Source: Rhodospirillaceae bacterium
Lineage (GTDB): Bacteria > Pseudomonadota > Alphaproteobacteria > GCA-2746255
NCBI GenBank assembly: GCA_002746255.1
Contig: NVWO01000001.1
Span: 340,788 to 400,639 of the forward strand
DNA: 59,852 bases
Direction of reading: 5' to 3'
Shown here: positions 17,454-25,473 of the stretch, one piece after another
How the letters are laid out: every line of letters starts with the position of its first letter
How positions within the stretch are numbered: the first letter of the stretch is position 1
Notes under the pieces: model-generated
The model's database searches: none
What the model saw: the letters and a program-made list of their open reading frames with translations, nothing else
What the model was told of the DNA's origin: nothing
Program-made: the position numbers and the translations under genes

Positions 17454-18705
17454 CGGCAGCGACGTATCAGGGAAGCGTTCCATTACCGTTCCGCAAACAG
17501 ATCCGCGCCGGCATTCAAATGTGGCAAATGGGCCACGGGTATTGTTTGTCGTTGGGGATCTTTTTCGAGGTGGTACAGCCACGCATTTAAAGATGCTTTC
17601 TTTGGGTTTGCGAGAACGGGGGTTCCGGCTAGAATTTTTTCTGCTTTCTGGCGGTGGCGAATTGACGGATGCTATTCGCAGCGCTGGAATCCAGGTGCAT
17701 GAGCCTGTTTACAGACTTCCACCCAAGCCCAGCCTTCCAAAGCGGGCGTTTCGTCTGTGTGTGGTGATTGTTCAGTTTTGGGTGTTTCTGTTGCGCCATC
17801 GGTTCGATGTCGTGCATTTCTATTTGCCAGAAAATTATGCCCTTGGTGCGCCAATCGCGCTTCTTAGCCGCAGCAGAAGGCTTGTCATGAGCCGCCGGAG
17901 CCTAAATGGCTATCAGCAAAAATTCTATATTCTTGGCCGGATAGAGCGCCTGCTCCATCGTTGCGGTATCCCGGCGCTGGGGAATTCATGGCGTGTGGTT
18001 TCCCAATTGCGTGAAGAGGGCGTGCTGAAAGAACGGCTTGGATTGATCTATAACGGGGTTGTTTTGAACCCATCGCGATCGCAACAGGCCTCTCGTCGCC
18101 AGCTTGGCATAGAGGAGAAAAGCCTGGTGCTGTCAATTGTGGCGAACCTTATCCCCTATAAAGGCCACGTCGATTTGCTGGAGGCCTTGAATCTAGTGAA
18201 AGGAGATTTGCCAACCGGGTGGCGGCTTCTTGTCATTGGGCGTGACGACGGGATTGGCCAACAGCTGCAGCAAATGGTGGCGAGAATGGGTCTGACGGAG
18301 AACATTTGGTTCCTGGGGGTTTGCGACGATGTGGCTTCTCTTTTTGCAGCCTCGGATATCGGCATTCTGGCCTCCCATGAGGAAGGTTTCTCGAATGCTT
18401 TGATAGAGGGCATGGCATCCGGTTTGCCGATGATTGCAACGGATGTTGGCGGCAATGCCGAGGCCGTTTTGCACGATTTAAATGGGTTGATTGTTCCGCC
18501 AAAGGATCCCGCCGCACTCGCTTCAGCAATACGACGCCTGGCGATGGATAAAGCAGAACGCATTTCGATGGGGGCGGCCGGGCGCAGCCGGGCGCAGGAA
18601 CTTTTTTCTGCCGATCGATGCATCGATCAATATGAGCGTTTCTATCGTGCCTATCTTGGTGGTGCCAAAGTTGGAGAAATTCCAGGGATTCGTGCCTACG
18701 ATTAA
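17410..18705 (+). CDS. GT4 family glycosyltransferase
   Basis: 431 residues if begun at ATG 17410, which has AGGTGG just upstream but overlaps the deacetylase gene by 44 bases. GTG 17521 (VANGPRVLFVVGDLFRGG) would start directly at the domain, so the true start is open. The N-domain has the glycine loop GDLFRGGTATHLK. The C-domain shows VANLIPYKGHVDLLEAL, then EEGFSNALIEGMASGLPMIATDVGGN, which holds the E-x7-E donor site of retaining GT-B enzymes. It is the last gene of the cluster; a hairpin follows at 18736. Confidence 0.85.
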   Translation: MPQRLLWKFVASFADGSDVSGKRSITVPQTDPRRHSNVANGPRVLFVVGDLFRGGTATHLKMLSLGLRERGFRLEFFLLSGGGELTDAIRSAGIQVHEPVYRLPPKPSLPKRAFRLCVVIVQFWVFLLRHRFDVVHFYLPENYALGAPIALLSRSRRLVMSRRSLNGYQQKFYILGRIERLLHRCGIPALGNSWRVVSQLREEGVLKERLGLIYNGVVLNPSRSQQASRRQLGIEEKSLVLSIVANLIPYKGHVDLLEALNLVKGDLPTGWRLLVIGRDDGIGQQLQQMVARMGLTENIWFLGVCDDVASLFAASDIGILASHEEGFSNALIEGMASGLPMIATDVGGNAEAVLHDLNGLIVPPKDPAALASAIRRLAMDKAERISMGAAGRSRAQELFSADRCIDQYERFYRAYLGGAKVGEIPGIRAYD

Positions 18706-18735
18706 GAATTAAGGGAAAAAGAGACTACGGACCGG

Positions 18736-18768
18736 GCCGGTGGCATCTATTTTTTGCCGCCGGCTTTC
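18736..18768 (+). terminator. possible terminator after the glycan cluster
   Basis: GCCGGTGGCA at 18736-18745 pairs with TGCCGCCGGC at 18755-18764, with one G-T wobble, around a 9-base T-rich loop. A short run of T and C follows (TTTCTC). The site lies 30 bases after the last glycosyltransferase stop and before a gene with its own start. The weak T-tract makes this tentative. Confidence 0.4.
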
Positions 18769-18843
18769 TCGTTAGAGGCAGAAGCCTTTCGCTGCTGCAG
18801 TTGGTTTCACCTATAGAGCCTGAATATCGGCTATATATTTTGC

Positions 18844-20013
18844 ATGTCAGATTTTGATGTCATCATCATTGGGGCTGGGGCTGCGGGCCTGATATGTGCG
18901 GGCGAAGCGACCCGGCGTGGACGCCGGGTGCTGGTGCTTGATCGTGCAGAAAAGGTAGGGCAGAAGATCCGTATTTCTGGCGGCGGGCGCGCCAATTTCA
19001 CTAATTTGCATGTCACGCCCGGAAATTATCTGTCTGACAATCCGCGCTTTTGTATTTCAGCTTTAAAGCGCTATCGCGCGCAGGACTTCATCGCGCTTGT
19101 CGAAAAACATAAGATTGCCTACCACGAGCGCGACCACGGACAGTTGTTCTGCGACGGGTCCGCCCAGCAGATTATTGAGATGCTGACCCAGGAGGCGCGC
19201 GGCATTCGCGTGCAGACATCCGCAAATGTGACGCGACTTTCAAAAGGTGAACGCGGCTTTATCGTGCAGACGAATTGCGGAATTTTCAGGGCCGGGTCTT
19301 TGGTTATTGCCACCGGTGGCCCATCCATTCCAAAGATGGGGTCCAGCGAATTCGGCTATGCCGTCGCCAGGCAGTTCGGGCTTAAGCTCGTTGAGCCGCG
19401 CCCCGGTCTGGTGCCGCTGACCTTTGATGCGGCGACGCTGGCAAAATTCGATGGATTGTCAGGCGTTTCCCTGAACGCGACGGTCGCACTTGGAAAAACG
19501 GCCTTCACCGATGCCCTGTTGTTCACCCATCGGGGTCTTAGCGGGCCAGCGGCTCTTCAGATATCGTCCTATTGGCGCAAAGGCGATGCGATCCGCATCG
19601 ATTTTCTGCCCGGTATGGACGCGTTCGAATATCTGAAAAAGGCCAAGGGCGACCAGCCGAGGCGCGAGGCCGGCACAGTGCTGGCGCAATTTCTGCCCAA
19701 GCGCCTGGCGCAAAGGCTGGTTGCGCTGACGGCTTGTGGCCGTCTGGCCGAGACGTCCGACAAGGCGTTGCGCCGCCTTGGGGAAGACGTAAACGCGCAT
19801 GCTATCCGGCCTTGTGGATCGGAGGGGATGCGCGTGGCGGAAGTTACCGTCGGAGGTGTTGATACCGCAGGACTGTCTTCAAAAACCATGGAGGCAAAAT
19901 CCGTCCCCGGCCTGTATTTTATCGGTGAAGTCGTGGATGTAACCGGCCATCTTGGTGGCTTTAACTTTCAATGGGCGTGGGCATCCGGACATGTTTGCGG
20001 CCAGGTGGTGTGA
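18844..20013 (+). CDS. BaiN/YhiN (HI0933) family FAD-dependent oxidoreductase
   Basis: 389 residues. The FAD-binding start is FDVIIIGAGAAGLICAGEA (GxGxxG at residues 8-13), followed by GQKIRISGGGRANFTN, the hallmark of the HI0933 flavoprotein family. VIATGGPSIPKMGSS and the C-terminal GLYFIGEVVDVTGHLGGFNFQWAWASG complete the fold. Members are cytoplasmic flavoproteins of mostly unknown substrate; BaiN was linked to bile-acid reduction in a gut organism, which should not be carried over here. It is not part of the glycan cluster. Confidence 0.88.
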   Translation: MSDFDVIIIGAGAAGLICAGEATRRGRRVLVLDRAEKVGQKIRISGGGRANFTNLHVTPGNYLSDNPRFCISALKRYRAQDFIALVEKHKIAYHERDHGQLFCDGSAQQIIEMLTQEARGIRVQTSANVTRLSKGERGFIVQTNCGIFRAGSLVIATGGPSIPKMGSSEFGYAVARQFGLKLVEPRPGLVPLTFDAATLAKFDGLSGVSLNATVALGKTAFTDALLFTHRGLSGPAALQISSYWRKGDAIRIDFLPGMDAFEYLKKAKGDQPRREAGTVLAQFLPKRLAQRLVALTACGRLAETSDKALRRLGEDVNAHAIRPCGSEGMRVAEVTVGGVDTAGLSSKTMEAKSVPGLYFIGEVVDVTGHLGGFNFQWAWASGHVCGQVV

Positions 20014-20075
20014 GGCCGTGCTTGGCAGTTATGTTCGGCATCTGGTTTTCATGTCTTAGGCGTTTGGATTAAACC

Positions 20076-20534
20076 GTGACCAATATTTTCATTGATGCCG
20101 ATTCCTGTCCGGTAAAAGACGAGGTTTTGCGGGTGGCCGATCGCCACAAGCTGCAGGTCTATGTCGTGTCGAATGGTGGGATACGCCCCAACCGGCATCC
20201 GCTGGTTGAAACCGTTATTGTTCCCGAAGGGCCGGACAATGCGGATAAATGGATTGCGGAACGGGCTGGGGGCGGCGATGTGGTTATTACCGGCGACATT
20301 CCCCTGGCGGCTAAATGCATCGCGGTAGAAGCGCGCGTGTTGCGTCACAATGGCGAGCCCCTTACCCCGGACAACATTGGCAACCAGCTTGCCATGCGCA
20401 ACCTGATGACGGATCTTCGGGCTGCAAACCCGTTTCGTCAGGACAGTGGTCGCGCCTTTTCCAAGGCGGACCGATCCCGTTTTTTAAATGGGTTGGAGCG
20501 CGAAGTGCGCCTTGCCATGAAAGCGGTAACCTAA
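20076..20534 (+). CDS. yaiI: UPF0178 (DUF188) family protein YaiI
   Basis: 152 residues from GTG 20076. FIDADSCPVKDEVLRVADRH at the start, DADKWIAERAGGGDVVITGDIPLA-type acidic motifs (here beginning DNADKW) in the middle, and RHNGEPLTPDNI are diagnostic of the YaiI/YqxD family. The fold resembles PIN-like nucleases with clustered Asp residues, but no biochemical role is established to my knowledge. The length equals the usual one. It stands alone, 62 bases after the flavoprotein gene. Confidence 0.9.
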   Translation: MTNIFIDADSCPVKDEVLRVADRHKLQVYVVSNGGIRPNRHPLVETVIVPEGPDNADKWIAERAGGGDVVITGDIPLAAKCIAVEARVLRHNGEPLTPDNIGNQLAMRNLMTDLRAANPFRQDSGRAFSKADRSRFLNGLEREVRLAMKAVT

Positions 20535-20693
20535 CCCGCCGTGCGGCCCGGGGCAGGCTTTTGCGGCTAAAAACTCTGCCGCAGGGCAAGAAACAAATTG
20601 GTGTAATGCTGAACGGCGATTGTAACCTCCGGCATTCACGGACGGGTTTTCATCGGTTGGTTTATTCCCTGGGGAGTCGCCTTGAAGCGGTGC

Positions 20694-20897
20694 CTATTGG
20701 AACGCGCAGCCGGACTTTGCACCAAGCCTTTTTAATACCTTTGCCAATGGGCAAAAACCTGTGAAGGAGGCCTGGAACATGTTGAAGCCGACGAAGGCGG
20801 CCAGAAAGAACCAGTAAGGATGTATCAAAATACCAAGTGCGAGGCTCAGCAGAACCAGAAAACCAGCAATGGCAAATACCAGTCGATCGATGCTCAT
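20694..20897 (-). CDS. DUF2892 inner-membrane protein
   Basis: 67 residues with GGAGAGAAG just before the ATG. Two hydrophobic helices (residues about 6-24 and 28-45) flank HPYWF, followed by [21 protein letters not shown], the DUF2892 signature with its conserved Cys-Pro. This domain is fused to rhodanese in E. coli YgaP, whose gene is controlled by the ArsR-type YgaV. Here it is a free-standing gene just downstream of a two-cysteine ArsR regulator, which points to a role in sulfane-sulfur or persulfide handling (inference). Confidence 0.8.
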   Translation of the reverse strand: MSIDRLVFAIAGFLVLLSLALGILIHPYWFFLAAFVGFNMFQASFTGFCPLAKVLKRLGAKSGCAFQ

Positions 20898-20967
20898 GGC
20901 TTCTCTCCTTCGTTTTCCGGCGGGTGGAAGGCATTGCCGGAGCGGGTTATTTAATCATTTAATACAT

Positions 20968-20987
20968 ATATTCGAATAATCGCATAT
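20968..20987 (-). promoter_or_regulatory. possible ArsR-family operator before the DUF2892 gene
   Basis: ATATTCGA, four bases, then TCGCATAT form an inverted repeat with one mismatch, in a very AT-rich stretch between the ArsR-type regulator and the DUF2892 gene. A related half-site TGCGWATAT occurs twice upstream of the regulator. The position suits repression of the membrane-protein gene. No binding is proved by sequence. Confidence 0.4.
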
Positions 20988-21001
20988 TAATAACCTTATT
21001 T

Positions 21002-21310
21002 TTAGGCTTTCTTGCCAGTGCCACAGTAGAGATCGTGCAGAAGCGTAATCAGCTGGCGCGCAGGCGTGCTCACCAGGGCGTAGTAGATCGTTTGGGCTTC
21101 GCGCCGTGTCGTTACAATGTTGTCTTTGCGCAACAGGGCAAGCTGTTGGGAGGTGTTCGTTTGCCGAAGATCGAGAAGCTTGGCCAACTCCCCGACGCTC
21201 TTTTCGCCCTCGGCAAGCTGGCAAAGAATCATCAGGCGCTTCTCGTTGGCGAGGGAGCGCAGCAAATTGGCCACGTCATGGGCAGAATCTTCCAATTTTT
21301 TTAAATTCAT
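21002..21310 (-). CDS. ArsR/SmtB family regulator, SqrR/BigR-like persulfide sensor
   Basis: 102 residues from ATG 21310; a longer frame exists but the domain starts with this Met. The winged helix is LANEKRLMILCQLAEGEKSV, then RQTNTSQQLALLRKD as recognition helix and a beta wing. Two cysteines, C30 (in MILCQL) and C96 (in DLYCGTG), are 66 residues apart. That is the spacing of the redox pair in SqrR (C41/C107) and BigR (C42/C108), which form a tetrasulfide or disulfide bond on sulfide stress (established for those proteins). The neighbour is DUF2892, as in the ygaVP system. Repression relieved by reactive sulfur is inferred. Confidence 0.85.
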   Translation of the reverse strand: MNLKKLEDSAHDVANLLRSLANEKRLMILCQLAEGEKSVGELAKLLDLRQTNTSQQLALLRKDNIVTTRREAQTIYYALVSTPARQLITLLHDLYCGTGKKA

Positions 21311-21313
21311 ACA

Positions 21314-21338
21314 TGCGTATATAGTGCATTGCGAATAT
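21314..21338 (-). promoter_or_regulatory. repeated half-sites upstream of the ArsR-type regulator
   Basis: TGCGTATAT at 21314-21322 and TGCGAATAT at 21330-21338 repeat 16 bases apart, immediately before the regulator's start codon in an AT-rich stretch. They match one arm of the inverted repeat at 20968-20987. This could be an autoregulatory site; the start codon has no clear ribosome site, so the transcript leader may be very short. Confidence 0.35.
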
Positions 21339-21443
21339 ATAAAGCAACGACAAAACGAAGTGGCGTCAGAATGACGCAGCACTTCGTCTTATCGGATTGC
21401 TTTCATTGGCAAATCGATTTGCCGTGGTTCAACGCAGGTCGGG

Positions 21444-22883
21444 TTAATTCTGAAGGTAGACGACGTGGGTTTCGGTGTTTTCGTAAAGGCCATGTTTGCC
21501 ATCCGCGCCGCCAATGCCAGATTGACGAACGCCGGCGTGGAAGCCCTGCATCGCTTCGAAATGTTCGCGATTGATATAGGTTTCGCCAAAGTTGAGCTCG
21601 TTACAGGCGCGCATCGCGGCCCCGATGTCATTGGTATAGATCGAGGAGGTGAGGCCGTATTTGGAATCATTGGCCCGGTCGATTGCTTCGTCCAGGCTGT
21701 CGAAGCTGTTGATCGGCATCACCGGCCCGAAAACCTCTTCCTGCATGATTTCTGAGCTTTGGTCGCAATTGCGAAGCACGGTTGGCGGGTAAAAGAAGCC
21801 CTTTCCGTCAACGTCCGTGACATTCCCACCGCTGACCAGGTCGGCACCTTCTTTGATTGCGCGCTGAACCATGTCGTGCGTCGTTTTCTGCGCCGCCCTG
21901 TTAATCATCGGCCCCATGTCGAGGTCCCGGGTCACGCCCGGATCCCCATATTTGGTTTCCTCCATTGCGACGGTAAATTTGGCAATGAATTCATCCTCGA
22001 CGCGGCGATCAACGTAAACGCGCTCGGCACAATTACAGGCCTGGCCGGTGTTGATGACACGCGACGCCGTGACGGCGGCAACCGCTTTGTCGATATCGGC
22101 ATCGGCCATGACAATTGCCGGGGCCTTGCCGCCAAGTTCCAGGTTGACCTTGGTGATGTTTTTGGCACACGCCGCCATGATCTGTGAACCGACACTGACC
22201 GAGCCTGTAAAGCTCACCAGGCCCACATCGGGATTGTCGCACATGGCATTACCGGTGGTGCGGCCCCCGCCATAGACAATGTTCACGATGCCCTTTGGCA
22301 TATCGGTCTGGTCAAGCAAATCGGCAAAAATGGCCGCAGTATTTGGCGTATCCGTGCTGGGCTTCAGCACAATGGAATTTCCGGTAACCAAGGCGGGGCC
22401 AAGCTTGCGCGCGATCAGGAAGAAGGGGAAGTTCCACGGCAGAATGCCGGCGACGACGCCGATGGGTTGGCGGAAGAGAAAAATATTTTCGCCCGGGCGA
22501 TCGGAATTGATGATTTCACCCTCGATCCGTCGCGCCCATTCGGCCATGTAGTCGATATAATCCGCAGCGAAGGCAATCTCGATCTCTGAAAGGGTCTGGA
22601 CCTTGCCTTGTTCTTCGGTAAGCGTGCGCGCAAGCACCGGGATATTTTCGCGAATCTTTGCAGATATCTGACGCATGTAGTTCGCCCGTTCGATGGCAGG
22701 TAATTTTTTCCATCCCTTTTGGGCCGTTTTTGCAGCCGCAATCGCATCATTCACTGTTTCCGCCGATGAGTTGGGAACTTCGGAAATAACCACTTCAGTT
22801 GAAGGGTTAAGAACCGGAATCATGTTGCTCCCGGCCGCGTCAATGAATTTGCCGTTGATATAATTACGATGTTGCGTTGTCAC
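21444..22883 (-). CDS. aldA: lactaldehyde/glycolaldehyde dehydrogenase (NAD), AldA
   Basis: 479 residues, the same length as E. coli AldA, with similarity along the whole protein, for example YIDYMAEWARRIEGEII, SDRPGENI, GILPWNFPFFLIARK and FEAMQGFHAGVRQSGIGG. The catalytic Cys lies in NTGQACNCAERV and the general-base Glu in LELGGKAP. It oxidises lactaldehyde, glycolaldehyde and related short aldehydes to acids with NAD. The start is GTG 22883, with GGAGGAAG upstream. Fucose or rhamnose breakdown yields lactaldehyde, but no such catabolic genes are nearby. The gene is divergent from typA. Confidence 0.92.
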   Translation of the reverse strand: MTTQHRNYINGKFIDAAGSNMIPVLNPSTEVVISEVPNSSAETVNDAIAAAKTAQKGWKKLPAIERANYMRQISAKIRENIPVLARTLTEEQGKVQTLSEIEIAFAADYIDYMAEWARRIEGEIINSDRPGENIFLFRQPIGVVAGILPWNFPFFLIARKLGPALVTGNSIVLKPSTDTPNTAAIFADLLDQTDMPKGIVNIVYGGGRTTGNAMCDNPDVGLVSFTGSVSVGSQIMAACAKNITKVNLELGGKAPAIVMADADIDKAVAAVTASRVINTGQACNCAERVYVDRRVEDEFIAKFTVAMEETKYGDPGVTRDLDMGPMINRAAQKTTHDMVQRAIKEGADLVSGGNVTDVDGKGFFYPPTVLRNCDQSSEIMQEEVFGPVMPINSFDSLDEAIDRANDSKYGLTSSIYTNDIGAAMRACNELNFGETYINREHFEAMQGFHAGVRQSGIGGADGKHGLYENTETHVVYLQN

Positions 22884-23054
22884 TTTTTACTTCCTCCCGT
22901 TTATCTGCGCTTTAAGGCAGTTTGGATGCGCCGGAACGCGTCAGCTTATCCTTAATATGCTATGCAATGTGAATGTGTGGAACCCTAGCTTTTTCTGGGC
23001 TTTTCTTGACCCTGGAGCAGCTTGGCGTCTCGCTCGCATTTGCAGGTAATATCC

Positions 23055-23060
23055 TATAAT
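23055..23060 (+). promoter_or_regulatory. possible -10 box of typA
   Basis: A perfect TATAAT. No TTGACA-like element sits 16-18 bases upstream. If used, it would give a leader of about 140 bases in front of typA that includes the hairpin at 23161. Confidence 0.35.
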
Positions 23061-23160
23061 ACAGGACGCTCGCTAGGCTCCAAGCAAATGACCGGCTGGT
23101 TCGGTTTTGGACGTTCGTCAGCCCTTTCCAAAGGCATGTGCGCTTTCCAGGCGATTTTCC

Positions 23161-23190
23161 GGCCCCGAAATTGGTGTGGGGCCTGTTTTT
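23161..23190 (+). terminator. terminator-like hairpin in the typA leader
   Basis: GGCCCC (23161-23166) pairs with GGGGCC (23178-23183) across an 11-base loop and is followed by TGTTTTT. This is a short intrinsic-terminator shape lying 18 bases before the typA start and just ahead of its AAGGA ribosome site. As the upstream gene is divergent, it would end only transcripts started within the leader: an attenuator, or the 3' end of a small RNA of about 125 bases. Confidence 0.5.
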
Positions 23191-23207
23191 ATGAAGGATT
23201 TGAGAAG

Positions 23208-25028
23208 TTGGATATCCGTAATATTGCCATCATCGCCCATGTCGACCACGGCAAAACGACCCTGGTAGACGCGCTACTGCACCAAAGCGGCCTGTTCCGT
23301 AAAAACCAGCAGGTCGTCGAAAGGGTAATGGACAGCAACGATCTGGAGCGGGAACGGGGCATCACCATTCTTTCCAAATGTGCGTCGGTGGAATGGAAGG
23401 GCGTGCGCATCAACATTGTCGATACCCCCGGCCACGCCGATTTCGGCGGCGAGGTGGAACGTATTTTGGGCATGGTTGATGGCGTGCTGTTGCTGGTGGA
23501 TGCCTCCGAAGGCCCCATGCCGCAGACCAAATTCGTTACCCAGAAGGCTTTGGCCCTTGGACTTAAGCCCATCGTCATCGTCAACAAGATTGACAAGCCC
23601 GATGCCAGACCCGATGCCGTCCATGACGAGGTCTTTGACCTGTTCGCTATTCTTGATGCCAACGAAGAACAACTGGACTTTCCCATCCTGTTTGCATCGG
23701 CCAAGCAGGGCTGGGCGTCAGAGGATTCGGCCGTTCGCAGCGAAAATATGGCCTGCCTGTTCGATAAGGTCCTGAGTCATGTCCCATCCCCAACGGTTGA
23801 TGCCGATGGCCCCTTCCGCATGTTGGTGACGGCCATTGAAAGCGACCCTTACCTCGGTCGGGTGCTGACCGGGCGCATTGCATCGGGTTCGATTTCTGCC
23901 AATGTCACTGTCCAGGCCCTTGATCGGGATGGCAACAAGGTAGAGCAAGCGCGCGTTACCAAGGTGCAGGCCTTTCGCGGGCTAGCCCGTGCCGAGCTGG
24001 AAACGGCCTACGCCGGTGACATCATCTCCATCGCTGGCTTGCCGACGGCGACCGTCGCCAATACGCTGTGCGATCTTGACGTCACCGAGCCGATCCTGGC
24101 CGAACCAATTGACCCGCCAACCCTGGCGATGGTGTTTTCCATCAATGATTCGCCGATGGTCGGACGCGACGGCAAAAAAGTGACGTCGCGCGTTATCCGG
24201 GCGCGGCTGATGGCGGAAGCCGAAGGCAACGTTGCCATCCATGTGCGCGAAGCCGAGGGTGGCAATGGCTTTGAGGTGGCGGGCCGTGGCGAGTTGCAGT
24301 TGGGCGTCTTGATTGAGACGATGCGGCGCGAAGGGTTTGAACTGTCTATCAGCCGGCCTCGGGTGCTGACCCATGAGGACCCGGACACCGGGAAGACCCT
24401 GGAGCCATTTGAAGACGTGCTGGTCGATGTGGATGAGGAATTTTCCGGTGTTGTCGTTGAGGCAATCGCGAAGCGCAAGGGCCGGATGGAAGAAATGCGC
24501 CCATCTGGAGGCGGCAAGGTGCGGATAGGCTTCGTTGCGCCCTCAAGGGGGCTGATCGGTTATCACAGTGAATTTATGACCGAAACCCGGGGTACCGGTG
24601 TCATGAACCGTGTGTTCCGGGAATATGCCCCCCATGTTGGACCGATTTCCGGACGCCACAACGGCGTTTTGATTGCGAACGCCGGGGGCAACAGTGTCGC
24701 TTATGCGCTGATGAATCTGGAAGGTCGGGGCGCGATGTTCATCGATGCCGGTGTGCCTGTCTATGAGGGCATGATTATCGGTGAAAACAGCCGTGGCAAC
24801 GACCTTGAGGTCAACCCCATGAAGTCCAAACAGCTGACCAATATCCGGGCCTCTGGTACCGACGAAGCGGTGCGTCTGACACCGGCGCGCCACATGTCGC
24901 TGGAACAGAACATCGCCTATATCCAGGATGATGAATTGGTGGAGGTCACGCCCAATAACGTTCGCCTGCGCAAGCGCGCGCTGTCTGCGAATGAAAGAAA
25001 ACGCCAGTCCAGGAAGGGTGTCGCCTAG
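23208..25028 (+). CDS. typA: ribosome-associated GTPase TypA/BipA
   Basis: 606 residues from TTG 23208, with AAGGA at 23194-23198. This gives the usual N-terminus ([20 protein letters not shown]) and family length; longer in-frame starts add 62 unrelated residues. G1 [10 protein letters not shown] is at residues 10-19, G2 is in RERGITI, G3 DTPGH, and G4 NKIDK. The C-terminal TypA-specific domain has [19 protein letters not shown]. TypA is a translational GTPase that binds ribosomes and aids subunit assembly and growth at low temperature or under stress. Regulation may involve the leader hairpin. Confidence 0.95.
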   Translation: MDIRNIAIIAHVDHGKTTLVDALLHQSGLFRKNQQVVERVMDSNDLERERGITILSKCASVEWKGVRINIVDTPGHADFGGEVERILGMVDGVLLLVDASEGPMPQTKFVTQKALALGLKPIVIVNKIDKPDARPDAVHDEVFDLFAILDANEEQLDFPILFASAKQGWASEDSAVRSENMACLFDKVLSHVPSPTVDADGPFRMLVTAIESDPYLGRVLTGRIASGSISANVTVQALDRDGNKVEQARVTKVQAFRGLARAELETAYAGDIISIAGLPTATVANTLCDLDVTEPILAEPIDPPTLAMVFSINDSPMVGRDGKKVTSRVIRARLMAEAEGNVAIHVREAEGGNGFEVAGRGELQLGVLIETMRREGFELSISRPRVLTHEDPDTGKTLEPFEDVLVDVDEEFSGVVVEAIAKRKGRMEEMRPSGGGKVRIGFVAPSRGLIGYHSEFMTETRGTGVMNRVFREYAPHVGPISGRHNGVLIANAGGNSVAYALMNLEGRGAMFIDAGVPVYEGMIIGENSRGNDLEVNPMKSKQLTNIRASGTDEAVRLTPARHMSLEQNIAYIQDDELVEVTPNNVRLRKRALSANERKRQSRKGVA

Positions 25029-25113
25029 AGAAATCGCCGCCTGTCGGGTGGGCTGACTATCTGCTTCCGCCTGTCATTGTGGCAGGTAAACCTTAAAAAG
25101 GAGGACGCCTACG

Positions 25114-25440
25114 ATGAAGCATCTTGTTTTGGTTCTAAGCGACCCCACCGAAGGGCAGGAAGAAGAATACGACCGCTGGTATGAAGACCTTCATCTGGAC
25201 GAGGTGCTGGCCACGACAAATTGGAAAAGTGCGCAGCGTTTCGTTCTTAAGGACCAGTTGTGGAATAAAAGCGCCCACAACTATCTTGCGATGTACGAGG
25301 TCGAGGCGGACGATCCCAAGGACGTGTTGCGTCAGCTAAACGCAACGCGCACCAAGCGTCAGCAGAGCACGTCCATCGATATAGACAAGACGGCCGTCTG
25401 GGTGTTTTCCGAGACCGGCCCCAAGCACGAGAAGCCGTAG
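25114..25440 (+). CDS. small EthD/Dabb-like conserved protein
   Basis: 108 residues with AAAAAGGAGG 9 bases before ATG. KHLVLVLSDPTEGQEEEYDRWYED at the start and YLAMYEVEADDPKDVLRQL later fit the ferredoxin-like dimeric alpha/beta barrel seen in EthD and Dabb domain proteins, where DxWYxxxH-like motifs occur. No catalytic function can be assigned. It lies 85 bases after typA and convergent to the old yellow enzyme gene. Alternative: an uncharacterised DUF of the same fold. Confidence 0.65.
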   Translation: MKHLVLVLSDPTEGQEEEYDRWYEDLHLDEVLATTNWKSAQRFVLKDQLWNKSAHNYLAMYEVEADDPKDVLRQLNATRTKRQQSTSIDIDKTAVWVFSETGPKHEKP

Positions 25441-25473
25441 GGCCCCACGTAACCTGGCTGCGTCACCGCTTCT

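Larger units (their letters stand above)
22884..23207. other. divergent aldA-typA intergenic region
   Basis: 324 bases between two divergent starts. It contains the aldA ribosome site (GGAGGAAG on the minus strand), a TATAAT at 23055-23060 on the plus strand without a convincing -35 box, a GGCTG/CAGCC pairing around 23097-23130, and a terminator-like hairpin at 23161-23190 just before typA. An in-frame extension of typA is open through the region, but its composition and content do not look like TypA protein. Confidence 0.6.

Noticed and set aside
254-18705. Prophage or integrative element as the carrier of the glycan cluster
   Set aside because: No integrase, transposase, tRNA-end duplication or phage gene was seen in the stretch. 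AT-rich genes at the left end hint at transfer but do not define an element.
21311-21382. 24-residue extension of the ArsR-type regulator
   Set aside because: The extra residues would cover the promoter half-sites, and the domain begins at the Met encoded at 21310.
23022-23207. In-frame N-terminal extension of TypA
   Set aside because: The 62 extra residues are unlike TypA, contain the leader hairpin, and a TTG with a good ribosome site gives the normal length.
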